Shown here: positions 35,954 to 44,953 of the stretch, piece by piece | How the letters are laid out: each line of letters starts with the position of its first letter | Numbering within the stretch: position 1 is the stretch's first letter | Origin: CAWCPR01 sp963797475 | GTDB taxonomy: Bacteria > Chloroflexota > Anaerolineae > Anaerolineales > UBA4823 | Length of the DNA: 64,000 nucleotides | Direction of reading: 5' to 3' | NCBI GenBank assembly: GCA_963797475.1 | Contig: CAWCPR010000001.1 | Coordinates: 744,001-808,000 of the forward strand | Position numbers and translations under genes: made by a program | Notes under the pieces: generated by a model | What the model was told of the DNA's origin: nothing | Seen by the model: only the letters and a program-made list of their open reading frames with translations | The model's database searches: none

Positions 35954-38491
35954 CCATGTTCCCATTCCTGCAAAATTTCCGCCTTGATCGACTTTCTTTT
36001 TGGCTTGGATTCCTGGCTGGCTCCCTCATCTGGTGGATCCTTGGAATCATCCGGCCTCAAATTCCCTTACTTTGGAAAGCTATCAAAGCCCGCAGCCAGG
36101 CGGCCCGCCGGGAGCTGCTGGCAGGCACCGAAGTGCATCACCGCAATGATACGCTGCAACAAGCGCAGCACAAACACCTGGCAGCCCCGCTTTTTTCGCT
36201 CGACGAAATCCTGATCGTACCCCATGTTCTGGCATCACCCCCGCCGGTCGAGCCCAATGTCCCTCCTCCACCTGGGGATATCACCGAGCACGCTTTCCCG
36301 TATTTACCCGATTGGCCCGAGTTAGCCAGCATTTATCATGCCCCCACTTTAACGATCGCTGAGGCCCTGGCAGGGGGCGTTAACCTGGCATTGATGGGGT
36401 CGCCGGGCAGCGGGAAAACGGTTGCACTGGCGCATACAGCCAGCCTGGTTGCGCGCCATGATTCGCGTGCAGGGGGTCTCGCCGAGCTCGTCCCTTTCTT
36501 TTTGCAGGCAGCGGAGCTTGTTCTCCCCGAAAGCGAAACGGAAAATCCACTTGACGCTGTTCTCAACGCCGTCTCCCTGCACGCTTCTAAACTGACTTTG
36601 CCGCGTCTTTCAAATTTTATTACGACGGTTTTTGAGTCTGGCCGGGCGCTGGTACTTCTGGACGGGCTGGATGAATTCTCACACGAAACCATCACTCGGG
36701 TTGTTGGGTATCTGGGTATGCTGTTGGAGAAATACCCGCAAACACGCCTCGCCGTAGCCGTGTCTCCAGGCGATTGTGACGGTCTTCTATCGCTTGGCTT
36801 TGCCCCATTATCGATCGCCACCTGGACGGAGAGTCGAGCGCGCTGCCTTTATACGCCAATGGAGCGCCCGCTGGAAGCGTTACATCGCCCGCCTTACTCC
36901 GGAAGAATATACCACGCCCGATCCGGCGCTTCTCAACGGCTGGCTGCTCAATGACGTCACGCCGCTCACGCCGTTGGAATTAACCCTTAAGATTTGGGCC
37001 GTCTATTCGGGCGATTTGGTTGGGCCGGGGGCGGTGCCAGCTATCGATGCTTATTTACATCGGATGACCGTTGGCGTACCCAAAGCAATTCCTGCAATGG
37101 AACGGCTGGCCCTTCAAATGGCCTACACGCTTCGCGCAGCTGTCCCTCGCAAAGAAGCGGAGAACTGGGTTTCCGAGTTCGAGATACAGGCTTTAGACAG
37201 CAGCCAATCCTACAACACCGAGAAGGGTCACAGCCATATAGACCCGGCCCCTCTAAAGTCCGCATCACAGGAGTCGATCACCGTACCGCGAGTGCTGTCT
37301 GCCCTTATCGAAAATGGACTGTTGCGATCAGTCCCCACCGCTCAAATTACATTTATTCACCTCGTAATTGCCGGTTTCCTGGCAGCTTCGACATTGTCAG
37401 AACAAGGCGGCGAGGCCAACCTGCTATCCCAACCTGAATGGGCATTGAAAGATCTTTCTATACAGTACCTGCTGGCATTGGATCCCGCCCAGAACTGGGT
37501 CCTGGACATCATCCGGGATAGCAGCCTCGACATACTCTTACGCGGTTTATTCAAAGCTGCGCGCTGGCTTCGCTACGCCCCCGAGCGGGCTCTCTGGCGG
37601 ACAACGCTGCTCCGGTATCTTTCCAATAGCTTTAACGACGAAAAACTAGATGACAGCGTGCGAGTGCGGGCAATGATCGCCCTGGCAACTTCCGGTAGTT
37701 CCGGGGTAAGTGTTCTTTTCCGGCAGCTTTTATCGAATAAAGACCCAAATTTGCAACGAATTGGCGCGTTGGGGTGCGGAGTTTTACGAGATACGAAAGC
37801 TGTGACCGATCTGTGCGAATTACTCGCCGAAAATTCTCCGGATGTCCGCAGAGCAGCTTGCCTGGCCTTGGCGAATATCGGCGACCAGCCTTCTTTGGAC
37901 GCCTTGGCGTCTGCTATCCTGCACGGCGACGCGGATTTACGCCAATTTACAGCCGAAGCCCTGGTGAACCATCCTGAAGAAGGCCATCCGATCCTTTCTG
38001 AAGGCAGTACTTTGGAAGACCTTTTGGTCCGCAGGGCTGTGGTGGACGGTTTAAAACGGGTCAAAGAGCCATGGGCGATCCAGATACTGGAGAAAATGCA
38101 AGTAGAAGACAGCCAATGGGTCGTCAAGAACGCTGCCTCCCAGGCCTTGGAAGAGTTGAACCAGCCGGACCCGCGCGTACCCCGACCATTCCCAACGCTC
38201 ACCGAGACCCCCTGGTTGATCGCATTCGCTGGGGAACAAGGGATGGGAGTCGTCCCGGGTAAACCGGCAATGGACCTGCTACTTTTAGCCCTTAAGCAAG
38301 GCAACGATGAACAACGGTTGGCAGCAATGCGATTCCTCGTACGTTACAGCGGCGATGAAGCGGTCCTTCCACTTTACAACGCTTATTATTCCGGGCGCGG
38401 AGAAATCCGGGGAGCCGCATTGAATTCACTCTGGCATCTGGCGGCTGCTGGCATAGAAATGCCACCCCCGACACAGTTTGGGTTGGGTTGA
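35950..38491 (+). pseudogene. Membrane-anchored NACHT-like NTPase with HEAT repeats, one frameshift
   Basis: Starts at GTG 35950 (GTGA overlap) or ATG 35956. The first frame carries one membrane helix (residues ~12-35), Walker A 'GSPGSGKT' (~residue 156) and Walker B 'LVLLDGLDEF' (~240), a STAND/NACHT pattern. It derails at about 36828; skipping one A in 'GGAGAGTC' restores 'VERAAFIRQWSARWKRYIARLTPEEY'. The second frame continues with a helical region and, from ~37650, PBS-lyase-type HEAT repeats ('DLCELLAENSPDVRRAACLALANIGD') to the stop at 38491. Joined length is ~846 residues. Both halves look under selection. STAND NTPases act as signal-triggered switches; some defend against phage, but nothing here proves that. 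Confidence 0.78.
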
Positions 38492-38508
38492 GGATCGTGA
38501 AAGGGAAT

Positions 38509-38538
38509 TTGACAACTGAACCTTGTTCTTGGTAAAAT
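38509..38538 (+). promoter_or_regulatory. Promoter for the sensor kinase gene
   Basis: TTGACA, an 18-base spacer, then TAAAAT, ending 77 bases before the ATG. The ribosome site GGAG at 38605-38608 is spaced seven bases from the start. Confidence 0.6.
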
Positions 38539-38615
38539 TAAGATTGTGTTAAATCAATCCGTCTTCCCGCTCGATGCGAGGCGTTGTCTCTGGCGGCAAG
38601 ACCTGGAGTAAATGA

Positions 38616-39998
38616 ATGCCCGGTTTCGCCAGCCATTTCGCTGCAGAATTTAGTAAACGATTCCTGAAATATAGATGGATGACTGCGCTGTTTGTAGCAG
38701 TGTTCGTGGTTATCCTGGAAATCGTTGAGCACCGCCCCGCACAATTCAATCTCCTCGATCCAAATTTCTTACGAGAGACGATGATCTTTGGCGTTATCCT
38801 GCCTGCAAGCTGGGGCTTGATCCTCACGCTGCTGGCTCACGCTGGGATGGAGAAACAGAAAGTCGTTCACGACCTGGACCAACAGCAAGCTTTCGGCCAG
38901 CAGCTTAACAAAGCCTCTCGTTGGGATGATTTGACGGAGAGCATCGTTAAATTTCCCCGGACGGTCGTTTCAGTAGAGCGCACCGCCTTACACGTATATA
39001 ATCCGGATCGAGACCGCTTCGAGCTGGCCTCCGAATGGACTCTGGATGGCAGTTCGCGCTCCAACTTAACTCCTATCTTAACTCCTCAAATTTGTCACAC
39101 CTGTTTGATCTCTCAAGAAGTCTCTGACACCACCCCCTGGCCCTGGATGCCTTGCCAGCACATTAACCCACCCTCCACAGCTCAAAAATATCGCCAGTAC
39201 TGCCTGCCGCTGAAACACAGCGACCTGCCTGTTGCACTGCTGCATCTGGATTTTCCGACCGATATCACTGTCACGACAAACCAGATTCGCGTGATCAACA
39301 ACGCCGCCCACGAAATGGCGCTGGCGATTGAGGGCGCTCGCTTGCAGCTTTCGGTGATTTCCCAGGCCGAAGCGACCGAAGCTGAGCGCCAGCGGATCGC
39401 CCAAAATTTGCACGATACTCTTGGTCAAAATGTGAGCTACCTGCGTTTGAAATTGGACCAGCTCAGCGGTGAGGACGCTCTATGGGAAATTTCCCTGGTC
39501 AAGCAGGAATTGGAGCGCATGCGTGAAATTGCTGAGGACGCCTACCAGCAGGTTCGCGGCACGCTGGCAGACCTGCAACCCACCAATTCCACCGACCTGA
39601 CGACTGCATTACTCGAACAATCCCGCCTTGTTGGCGACCGGTCTAATTTCAACGTAAGCCTGGATACGATTGGAAAACCTCAGCCGCTTCCGGCGCACAC
39701 GAAACGACAGGTGCTCTTTATCTGCGGGGAGGCGCTGAACAACATTGAGAAACATGCCCAGGCAAAATCTGTTTCTATTCGCCTAGAATGGGAGAAAAAG
39801 TCGGTAACGATCCGAATTCAGGACGATGGGCAGGGTTTTGATCCGGAAGAAGTCAAAAACGAGAGGCATTTTGGGCTTCAAATTATGCAGGAACGCACAC
39901 AGGATATTCAGGGCCAGTTGACCGTCGACGCAGCAATAGGCAAAGGTACGCTGGTCACGCTGCTGCTCCCTTTGGTCCTCGAAGGTCAGAATGTTTAG
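38616..39998 (+). CDS. NarL-type sensor histidine kinase (HisKA_3)
   Basis: 460 residues. Two membrane helices (residues ~20-45 and ~52-75), a GAF-like sensor region (~95-245) containing several Cys ('QICHTCLIS', 'MPCQHI', 'YCLPLKHSD') that could bind a cofactor or metal, the dimerisation box 'ERQRIAQNLHDTLGQNVSYLRL' with the phospho-His, and a HATPase_c domain ('CGEALNNIEKHAQAKS', 'IQDDGQGFDPEE'). Such kinases phosphorylate NarL/FixJ regulators. No response regulator follows directly; the nearest, at 45.0 and 46.0 kb, are on the other strand. Confidence 0.9.
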   Translation: MPGFASHFAAEFSKRFLKYRWMTALFVAVFVVILEIVEHRPAQFNLLDPNFLRETMIFGVILPASWGLILTLLAHAGMEKQKVVHDLDQQQAFGQQLNKASRWDDLTESIVKFPRTVVSVERTALHVYNPDRDRFELASEWTLDGSSRSNLTPILTPQICHTCLISQEVSDTTPWPWMPCQHINPPSTAQKYRQYCLPLKHSDLPVALLHLDFPTDITVTTNQIRVINNAAHEMALAIEGARLQLSVISQAEATEAERQRIAQNLHDTLGQNVSYLRLKLDQLSGEDALWEISLVKQELERMREIAEDAYQQVRGTLADLQPTNSTDLTTALLEQSRLVGDRSNFNVSLDTIGKPQPLPAHTKRQVLFICGEALNNIEKHAQAKSVSIRLEWEKKSVTIRIQDDGQGFDPEEVKNERHFGLQIMQERTQDIQGQLTVDAAIGKGTLVTLLLPLVLEGQNV

Positions 39999-40052
39999 AT
40001 GATTAGAGACAATTGCAATCAACCTATGTGTGAGACCATTAGAATCCTCATC

Positions 40053-40637
40053 ATGTTCTTGTCAAGGAAACAGTTTATCAGATCCTGGACTGCCGGCGCG
40101 CTTGCCCTGGTTTTCGCAGCGCTTGCGGTTCTCAGCGCCTCAGCCCACCTGGCCCAAATGGTCAAATCGGACCCTGAGGCGGAGGCCGTCCTGCCGTCTT
40201 CCCCGGCCCGGGTGATGGCCTGGTTCAGTGAAGAGCTGGTCACCTCCAGCAGTACGATCAAGATTTTCAATAACCAGGGCGAACAAATCGATAAAGACGA
40301 TGGAGGCGTAGATTTGGATGACCCAGACCACGCCTCGATGAAGGTCAGCCTGCCAGCGAATTTGCCGAACGGCGCCTATATCGTCCGCTGGCATGCCCTG
40401 TTAACAGACGGTGACCCTACTGACGGTTCATTCAATTTCTACGTCGGCGATAAGGTGCCTATCAACAACATTGTCGCTGCCCCCTTAGTTTCTTCTGCTG
40501 GGAGCACTTCCAATGATTCTGCTTCAGACGCCGGCCAGTTTCCGCTTGGCACGGCCGCAGCCGGTCTCGTCCTCCTGATGGTGGTTGGATTAGGGATCGT
40601 GATGTTAACCCGGCGCCAGCCTCCAACAGCCGGTTAG
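40053..40637 (+). CDS. copC: CopC domain protein, exported and membrane-tethered
   Basis: About 194 residues from the Met at 40053, which gives a clean signal peptide ('MFLSRKQFIRSW' then a hydrophobic core ending 'ASAHLA'). The mature N-terminal His after the signal and 'VRWHALLTDGDPTDGSF' are CopC-family copper-site features, though Met-rich Cu(I) ligands are sparse. A C-terminal helix ('AAAGLVLLMVVGLGIVMLT') followed by Arg residues anchors it. CopC binds copper outside the cytoplasm. In-frame sequence from 39999 reads 'CETIRILI', which looks like the beginning of a response regulator (see findings). Confidence 0.83.
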   Translation: MFLSRKQFIRSWTAGALALVFAALAVLSASAHLAQMVKSDPEAEAVLPSSPARVMAWFSEELVTSSSTIKIFNNQGEQIDKDDGGVDLDDPDHASMKVSLPANLPNGAYIVRWHALLTDGDPTDGSFNFYVGDKVPINNIVAAPLVSSAGSTSNDSASDAGQFPLGTAAAGLVLLMVVGLGIVMLTRRQPPTAG

Positions 40638-40712
40638 TTCACAACTTGTCTCGCCAAACCCACCTCGATTTCTACTACAGCCGCCAACTAGGCAACGATT
40701 ATAATAGCGGCT

Positions 40713-42734
40713 ATGCCATCTCGTTATTCAACCAATCATTTCTCGATGGATCGAGAAACAAAGAAGCGAGGCCGGATCCATCGATCCTTGATCGGTCGTT
40801 TCACGATCACGGCGTTCATCGTTTGCATTGTACTCGCTGCCACATTTGGCCGGGCGCAGGCGCACGCAGCACTCGTACGATCGGATCCAGCAGATAATTC
40901 CATCCTGGCTCAATCCCCTCACGAAGTCCGGCTGTGGTTTAACGAAGCAATCTCCGCAGAATTCAGCACGGCGCGTGTCTTGGATATCAATGGAAAACAG
41001 GTCCAAATCCTTGGACTCCATCGAGACGACAGCGATCACGAACTGCTGATCCTGGCCTTGCCCGACCTTGAACCGGGGGTATACAGCATTAACTGGAATG
41101 TGCTTTCTGAATCAGATGGACACACAACTCAAGGACTGGTCGTATTCGGTGTAGGAGAGGAAGCTGATCTGGGCGCCGCCGCTTCAACAAAGACCCAGGA
41201 CTCTGTTCCGCCAGTGGAGGCGGCTTTGCGGTGGCTTAATTTTGGGCTCCTGGCTGCGCTGGTTGGGGTTTCCGCTATTTTGTTGCTGGTTTTAACCTGG
41301 CAGCACTCCTCTCCGCCAATCTGGGGGATGATCGCAGAAGCTCGCCAAAGAATGCTTTCCTGGGCGATCTATGCCGGAGTTTCCGGGGCATTGGTGTGGT
41401 TTGCGTTGTTCGCCTGGCAAGTTTTTAGCTTGAGAACCACCGTTCCGGAGAACGTCTCGATAATACAAATTGCAATCCAGCTCCTGGTTCGCACCCGCTG
41501 GGGCATCTTGTGGGTGATTCGCCAGGCAGCCTACTTGGGGATTATTTGGAGCTTTCGAAGCTGGCGAATTTCCGAAAATGAGCTGATCGATAAATTATCT
41601 CCGCGAGCTGGCGATAGGTTAAGGGAAATGGGGTACGCGCCTTCATTAACGGTTTTCCTGGCAATGGTCCTGGTTATCCTGCAAGCGCTCAACGGACATT
41701 CAGCTTCCGTTACCCCTAATACGGGACTGGCGATCATTGTGGATTTCTTCCACCTCTTAGGAGCTTCATTTTGGATAGGCGGGCTGCTTGCACTGGTGAT
41801 CGGCCTTTTGCCAATCGTGCGCCGGCGGGAGGATAATTTTAGTGTTCTGGTCAGGGCGGGATGGGGTAATTTTGGACCACTGGCAGCATTGAGCGTTGCC
41901 GTAATCATCGCGACAGGTTTGTACAACACCGGCCGCCAGGTTGCTACAGTTGATGCACTCATCAGCAGCCTTTATGGGTGGGTTTTACTGAGCAAGGTTG
42001 CGATAATGGTAGGTGTCGGCTTAATCGGTCTGTTAAATTCGATGATGCTGCACCCGAAACTCGCCGCGCCGCTGGGACGTATTCTCGGAAAACCATCTGG
42101 CTGGACGCCAGTGCCGCTACGCCGCCTGCCAACTTTGGTGCTGGTAGAAGCCGCCAGCGGCGTCTTCATTTTTCTCGCGGTCGGCATTCTCACTTCTGCT
42201 CCGCCGGCCCGAGGCCCGGAATATCCCACCAGCGCAGACCAGCAGTTAGAGACCGTCCACCAGAACATCGACGACTTGCTGGTCACTTTTTCGGCCAAGC
42301 CCAACCTGCCTGGGCAAAATGTTTTCAGCATCCGCGCGGCCAGCTCGCGCAGACCGCCACCCGCTGAGACATTGCGAGTCATCGTACATTTCACTTATCT
42401 GGGTGAGGAACTGGGCACAGTGAGCGTCGACGCCGATGAAGTTGAGCCGAATTCCTACCGCCTTGGCGGCAATTATTTCAGCCTGGCTGGCCCCTACAAG
42501 GTTGAAGTCGCTGTCCGTCGCAAAGGGCTGGAAGACAGCGTGGCGACCTTTCAATGGAATGTTTTACCTCCAGGCGCCTCGAAGCCAGTGATCATTTCAA
42601 ACGATCCACTCGAACCAGTCGCCAATATTGCTGCGACGGGTTTTATCGTCCTCGTAGCTGTAATCACGGCTATTGTAGCGATATCCGCATATCGCAATCG
42701 ATTTCGAAGGCGGAGAGCGCATTCTTCGATTTGA
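40713..42734 (+). CDS. CopC-CopD fusion, copper resistance / uptake membrane protein
   Basis: 673 residues. Signal-like helix (~30-50) ending 'AQAHAALV', CopC domain (~51-140: 'RSDPADNSILAQSPHEVRLWFNEAI' and 'NWNVLSESDGHTTQG'), then about eight CopD-type helices (~170-520) with 'DFFHLLGASFWIGGLLAL', the conserved His/Trp helix of CopD. A C-terminal extracytoplasmic Ig-like segment (~535-625) resembles FixH/YtkA domains and is followed by a last helix. Role: copper handling at the membrane. A TATAAT box at 40700-40705 ends seven bases before the ATG and no ribosome site is visible, so the mRNA may be leaderless. Confidence 0.88.
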   Translation: MPSRYSTNHFSMDRETKKRGRIHRSLIGRFTITAFIVCIVLAATFGRAQAHAALVRSDPADNSILAQSPHEVRLWFNEAISAEFSTARVLDINGKQVQILGLHRDDSDHELLILALPDLEPGVYSINWNVLSESDGHTTQGLVVFGVGEEADLGAAASTKTQDSVPPVEAALRWLNFGLLAALVGVSAILLLVLTWQHSSPPIWGMIAEARQRMLSWAIYAGVSGALVWFALFAWQVFSLRTTVPENVSIIQIAIQLLVRTRWGILWVIRQAAYLGIIWSFRSWRISENELIDKLSPRAGDRLREMGYAPSLTVFLAMVLVILQALNGHSASVTPNTGLAIIVDFFHLLGASFWIGGLLALVIGLLPIVRRREDNFSVLVRAGWGNFGPLAALSVAVIIATGLYNTGRQVATVDALISSLYGWVLLSKVAIMVGVGLIGLLNSMMLHPKLAAPLGRILGKPSGWTPVPLRRLPTLVLVEAASGVFIFLAVGILTSAPPARGPEYPTSADQQLETVHQNIDDLLVTFSAKPNLPGQNVFSIRAASSRRPPPAETLRVIVHFTYLGEELGTVSVDADEVEPNSYRLGGNYFSLAGPYKVEVAVRRKGLEDSVATFQWNVLPPGASKPVIISNDPLEPVANIAATGFIVLVAVITAIVAISAYRNRFRRRRAHSSI

Positions 42735-42753
42735 TTTAGATCATCGGTGGATA

Positions 42754-42790
42754 AGAAAAGCGCAAGGAAAGGATGTCCTTGCGCTTTTCT
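42754..42790. terminator. Bidirectional terminator hairpin
   Basis: A 15-bp perfect stem (AGAAAAGCGCAAGGA with its complement) around a seven-base loop, rich in A/T at its base so that either strand ends in U-rich RNA. It lies in the 66-base gap between the convergent CopCD and YflT-like genes. Confidence 0.85.
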
Positions 42791-42800
42791 AGGTGAACAA

Positions 42801-43871
42801 CTAATGCACCGGTTCGCTCACTGCTTCCCACGCGTGCCGAACTGCGTCTTTATAGCGGTCCCATGTACCCGGGTTTTGGCCCTCCCATAAGCGGCGCGCT
42901 TCCGGTTCGACATCGCTCCAGGAATTTTCATCTTTAAAGGTCGCCATCCTGGCTAAATCGTAGCCAAAGCGATAGGCTGGTATGTACTGGTCGTAAGGCA
43001 TGTCGCCTTTGGAGGTCTCATCTTCGAAGTGGCTGCGAAACATCGTATCGAACACCATAAAATCAGACCGACCCGTATTGGCGCTTTCATGGCGGTATTG
43101 ATCACGTGGGTAGATCTCGTGCTCGGTCTTTGCAGATACCTTCTCTTCTTCCAGACGATACTCATCCCGTGGCCACAGGTCCTGTTCGGCCGCATCTTCT
43201 GCTCGTTCGCCTTCTGGCCGGTATTGTTCACGCGGATAAAGGATGCGCTCCTGTTCTTCCGAAGCGACTTGCTCCTCGCTGCGGTACTTCGATCTCGGCC
43301 ATAGTTGGTTCTCGTCTAGCGGCTGTGCGTCCTCACTAAAATCTTCCCAACCTCTTTCGCGCCACAGGGAAACACGTTGGTTTAAATCAACCGGAGAATA
43401 GTGGTTAAGAATATCCACAACATCCCCCGTTTTTTCCTCCGTTGTCTGTACCGCCAGCAGTGTACCACCACGCCGTAGACCTTCAGCGTAATTCCGGGCA
43501 GATTGATCAGGAATTCCCATATCGACCAGGGCCGCAATTAACCCGCGCGGCTTACCCATCAGCATCGCCTTAACCTGTCCGGCTGCCAGGACCGGACCAA
43601 TCCCGGAGACTGACATGACGCCTGGACCCATCGCGTAGCTATGCATGCTGCTCACCAAAAATCCGATACGATCATCGGCATCCATACAATTCATCATTAC
43701 CTGGGCAGGTACAACGACTTCACCTGTCCCCACAAATTGCCTGAATTCACCACGTACGTCGTTGGCCATAAAACAGATACTTTCATCGGAAATCCCACGA
43801 TCCACCAGTTCTTTCAGCGCTTCAATGGCTGAATCGTAGTCATCGTAAAGCGCAATCACAGTTTTCTTCAT
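42801..43871 (-). CDS. YflT-like general stress protein with four PR-YR repeats
   Basis: 356 residues. N-terminal ~25 residues 'KKTVIALYDDYDSAIEALKELVDRG' match the YflT/general stress protein 17M domain, ending near residue 160 with a glycine-rich helix pair ('GPGVMSVSGIGPVLAAG'). Then come four spaced repeats: 'LWPRSKYRSEEQ', 'LYPREQYRPEGE', 'LWPRDEYRLEEE', 'IYPRDQYRHESA', each ~24 residues apart. The C-terminal ~70 residues ('YDQYIPAYRFGYDLA', 'VEPEARRLWEGQNPGTWDRYKDAVRHAWE') form a conserved domain of unknown function. GGAGG precedes ATG 43871; the longer frame upstream runs through a repeat remnant and is not real. Confidence 0.78.
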   Translation of the reverse strand: MKKTVIALYDDYDSAIEALKELVDRGISDESICFMANDVRGEFRQFVGTGEVVVPAQVMMNCMDADDRIGFLVSSMHSYAMGPGVMSVSGIGPVLAAGQVKAMLMGKPRGLIAALVDMGIPDQSARNYAEGLRRGGTLLAVQTTEEKTGDVVDILNHYSPVDLNQRVSLWRERGWEDFSEDAQPLDENQLWPRSKYRSEEQVASEEQERILYPREQYRPEGERAEDAAEQDLWPRDEYRLEEEKVSAKTEHEIYPRDQYRHESANTGRSDFMVFDTMFRSHFEDETSKGDMPYDQYIPAYRFGYDLARMATFKDENSWSDVEPEARRLWEGQNPGTWDRYKDAVRHAWEAVSEPVH

Positions 43872-43894
43872 TTTATTACCTCCATCTATCTTGA

Positions 43895-43935
43895 TATTTC
43901 TCTTTTCTTCCGCCTCTGGCCTTCGGCCAGCGGTC
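43895..43935 (+). repeat. Degenerate fragment of the dispersed leader repeat
   Basis: Only the TCTCTTTTC tract and the CTGGCC-TTC-GGCCAG hairpin survive, 25-60 bases upstream of the YflT-like start. The outer GTGGTGCGC and AAGCGCCCAACACT parts are missing. Its position in a leader, next to a ribosome site, is the same as for the complete copies. Confidence 0.5.
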
Positions 43936-44161
43936 CATGGGCTTCTCAAAAACGCCCGCACCTGTAAGACTCGTTTGAAATCAAATGACGCGGAAAAAGA
44001 GCTCAAGTTCCTGGCAGCTACCTCAGAACTATGCTCCACCATTGACAATAAGTGCCCGTTTTATCCGGAGCTGCTGAAATTAGACCGGAAGAGAATCAGG
44101 TCGAGACACCATTCGATTGCTATCTTCCCGAGTGGAAAACAAACTCTTGTGATCTCCCCCT

Positions 44162-44211
44162 TAGTTCGTGGCTATCAGCGCCTCTGAGCAAGCATTGATA
44201 ACCACGAACTA
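44162..44211. repeat. Long inverted repeat
   Basis: TAGTTCGTGG-c-TATCA (44162-44177) pairs with TGATA-a-CCACGAACTA (44196-44211), 15 of 16 positions matched around an 18-base loop. It is unrelated in sequence to the dispersed repeat. It may be a transcription end or a relic of a mobile element. Confidence 0.6.
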
Positions 44212-44311
44212 CAGTTAAACGACTTGGAAAGTGTCCCCCTCAGCGTGGCGTCTCATATCCTTCCGCATCGCTGGAAACCCCGTATCAGACGGGGATCATC
44301 CGCTGTTGTCA

Positions 44312-44629
44312 TCATGAAGTGGCTGCTTGCAGCCCTTCTTCTAGCTTTTCCTTTCGTTCCTTAGCGATCTCCTGGCCCTTATCCTTCAATGAAGAGAGCC
44401 GTTCTTTAGTTTGTGAAGTCAAATCCTCGGCTGTCTGTTCGACTCGTGTCCTGGCGTCTTCGGCGATCTCAAACGCCTTCCCTTTCCATTCTTCACCCTT
44501 GCTGCGAATAAATGAACGCGTTTTTTCTCCGCTTCTCGGAGCCATTAACAGCGCCACCCCGGCGCCCACAATACTCCCGATCGTGAAGATTGAAATGACT
44601 GAAAAAGTTTTACTAATTTTTTCCATCAT
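44312..44629 (-). CDS. YtxH domain-containing general stress protein
   Basis: 105 residues, normal for YtxH. One N-terminal membrane helix with 'FTIGSIVGAGVALLMAPRSGEKTR', the signature of the family, followed by a Lys/Glu-rich helical tail (residues ~40-100). Function unclear; homologues are induced by general stress. Start at 44629 or 44626; AAGGAGGTGTGAAGG is a strong ribosome site. Upstream lie a long-form dispersed repeat and a dyad motif shared with the response regulator gene. Confidence 0.9.
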   Translation of the reverse strand: MMEKISKTFSVISIFTIGSIVGAGVALLMAPRSGEKTRSFIRSKGEEWKGKAFEIAEDARTRVEQTAEDLTSQTKERLSSLKDKGQEIAKERKEKLEEGLQAATS

Positions 44630-44682
44630 CCTTCACACCTCCTTTCCTCGGATTATTAATTCGACGATACCAGATTACCCTA

Positions 44683-44784
44683 TTTTGATGAATCTCTGGA
44701 GATTGCGGCGTGGCCGCAACTCTCCATCATATTGTGTGGTGCGCCGACCACAGGCCTGCAGCCAGGGGCAAAGCGCCCAACACT
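44683..44784 (+). repeat. Dispersed leader repeat, copy 4 (long form)
   Basis: The most regular long copy. GGAGA-TTGCGGC and GCCGCAA-c-TCTCC make a 12-bp stem with a GTG loop, followed by GTGTGGTGCGC, the hairpin AGGCCTGCAGCCAGG (one arm changed) and AAGCGCCCAACACT. It is in the leader of the YtxH gene, about 55 bases from the start codon. The remaining part of the 324-base spacer to 44953 holds the dyad motif and the degenerate copy described separately. Confidence 0.85.
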
Positions 44785-44830
44785 CATCGTCGACGTCCAA
44801 TATAACTATACTGGTTAATAGATTCAACTT

Positions 44831-44872
44831 CAATGGGGAATGTTCCTGTATCTCAGGTAGGGATTTCCCTAA
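44831..44872 (-). promoter_or_regulatory. Candidate regulatory dyad upstream of the YtxH gene
   Basis: CAATGGGGA (44831-44839) followed at a fixed distance by TCAGG-TAGGGA-TT-TCCCTA (44853-44871). The second part is a perfect 6-bp dyad with a two-base centre. The same pair of boxes, spaced within one base, occurs at 45852-45892 upstream of the response regulator gene. Between the motif and the YtxH gene there is AT-rich promoter-like sequence (TTGAAT and TATAGT). Confidence 0.6.
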
Positions 44873-44878
44873 TTATTA

Positions 44879-44934
44879 TTTTGATGTATCGCTGGAGATT
44901 GCGATAAAGCTGCAACTCTCAAAGCGCCTGACGC
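44879..44934 (+). repeat. Degenerate copy of the dispersed leader repeat
   Basis: TTTTGATGTATCGCTGGAGA, then a decayed TTGCG/TGCAA stem, CTCTC, and AAAGCGCC. It corresponds to the long form without its second hairpin. It lies about 20 bases downstream of the stop of the response regulator at 44954. Confidence 0.6.
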
Positions 44935-44953
44935 TTAGGATGCTTCCCATGGA

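Larger units (their letters stand above)
43872..44311. other. 440-base intergenic region with hairpins and a repeat remnant
   Basis: No convincing gene; open frames here have no family features. It contains a degenerate piece of the dispersed repeat around 43895-43935 (a TTTCTCTTTTC-like stretch and the intact CTGGCC-TTC-GGCCAG hairpin), a 16-bp near-perfect inverted repeat (44162-44211) and a small stem CCCCGT-ACGGGG (44278-44294) just after the YtxH stop, which may terminate that transcript. Confidence 0.6.

Noticed and set aside
43891..44187. 98-codon open frame on the plus strand in the large spacer
   Set aside because: No ribosome site, no family features, and it runs through the repeat remnant and half of an inverted repeat.
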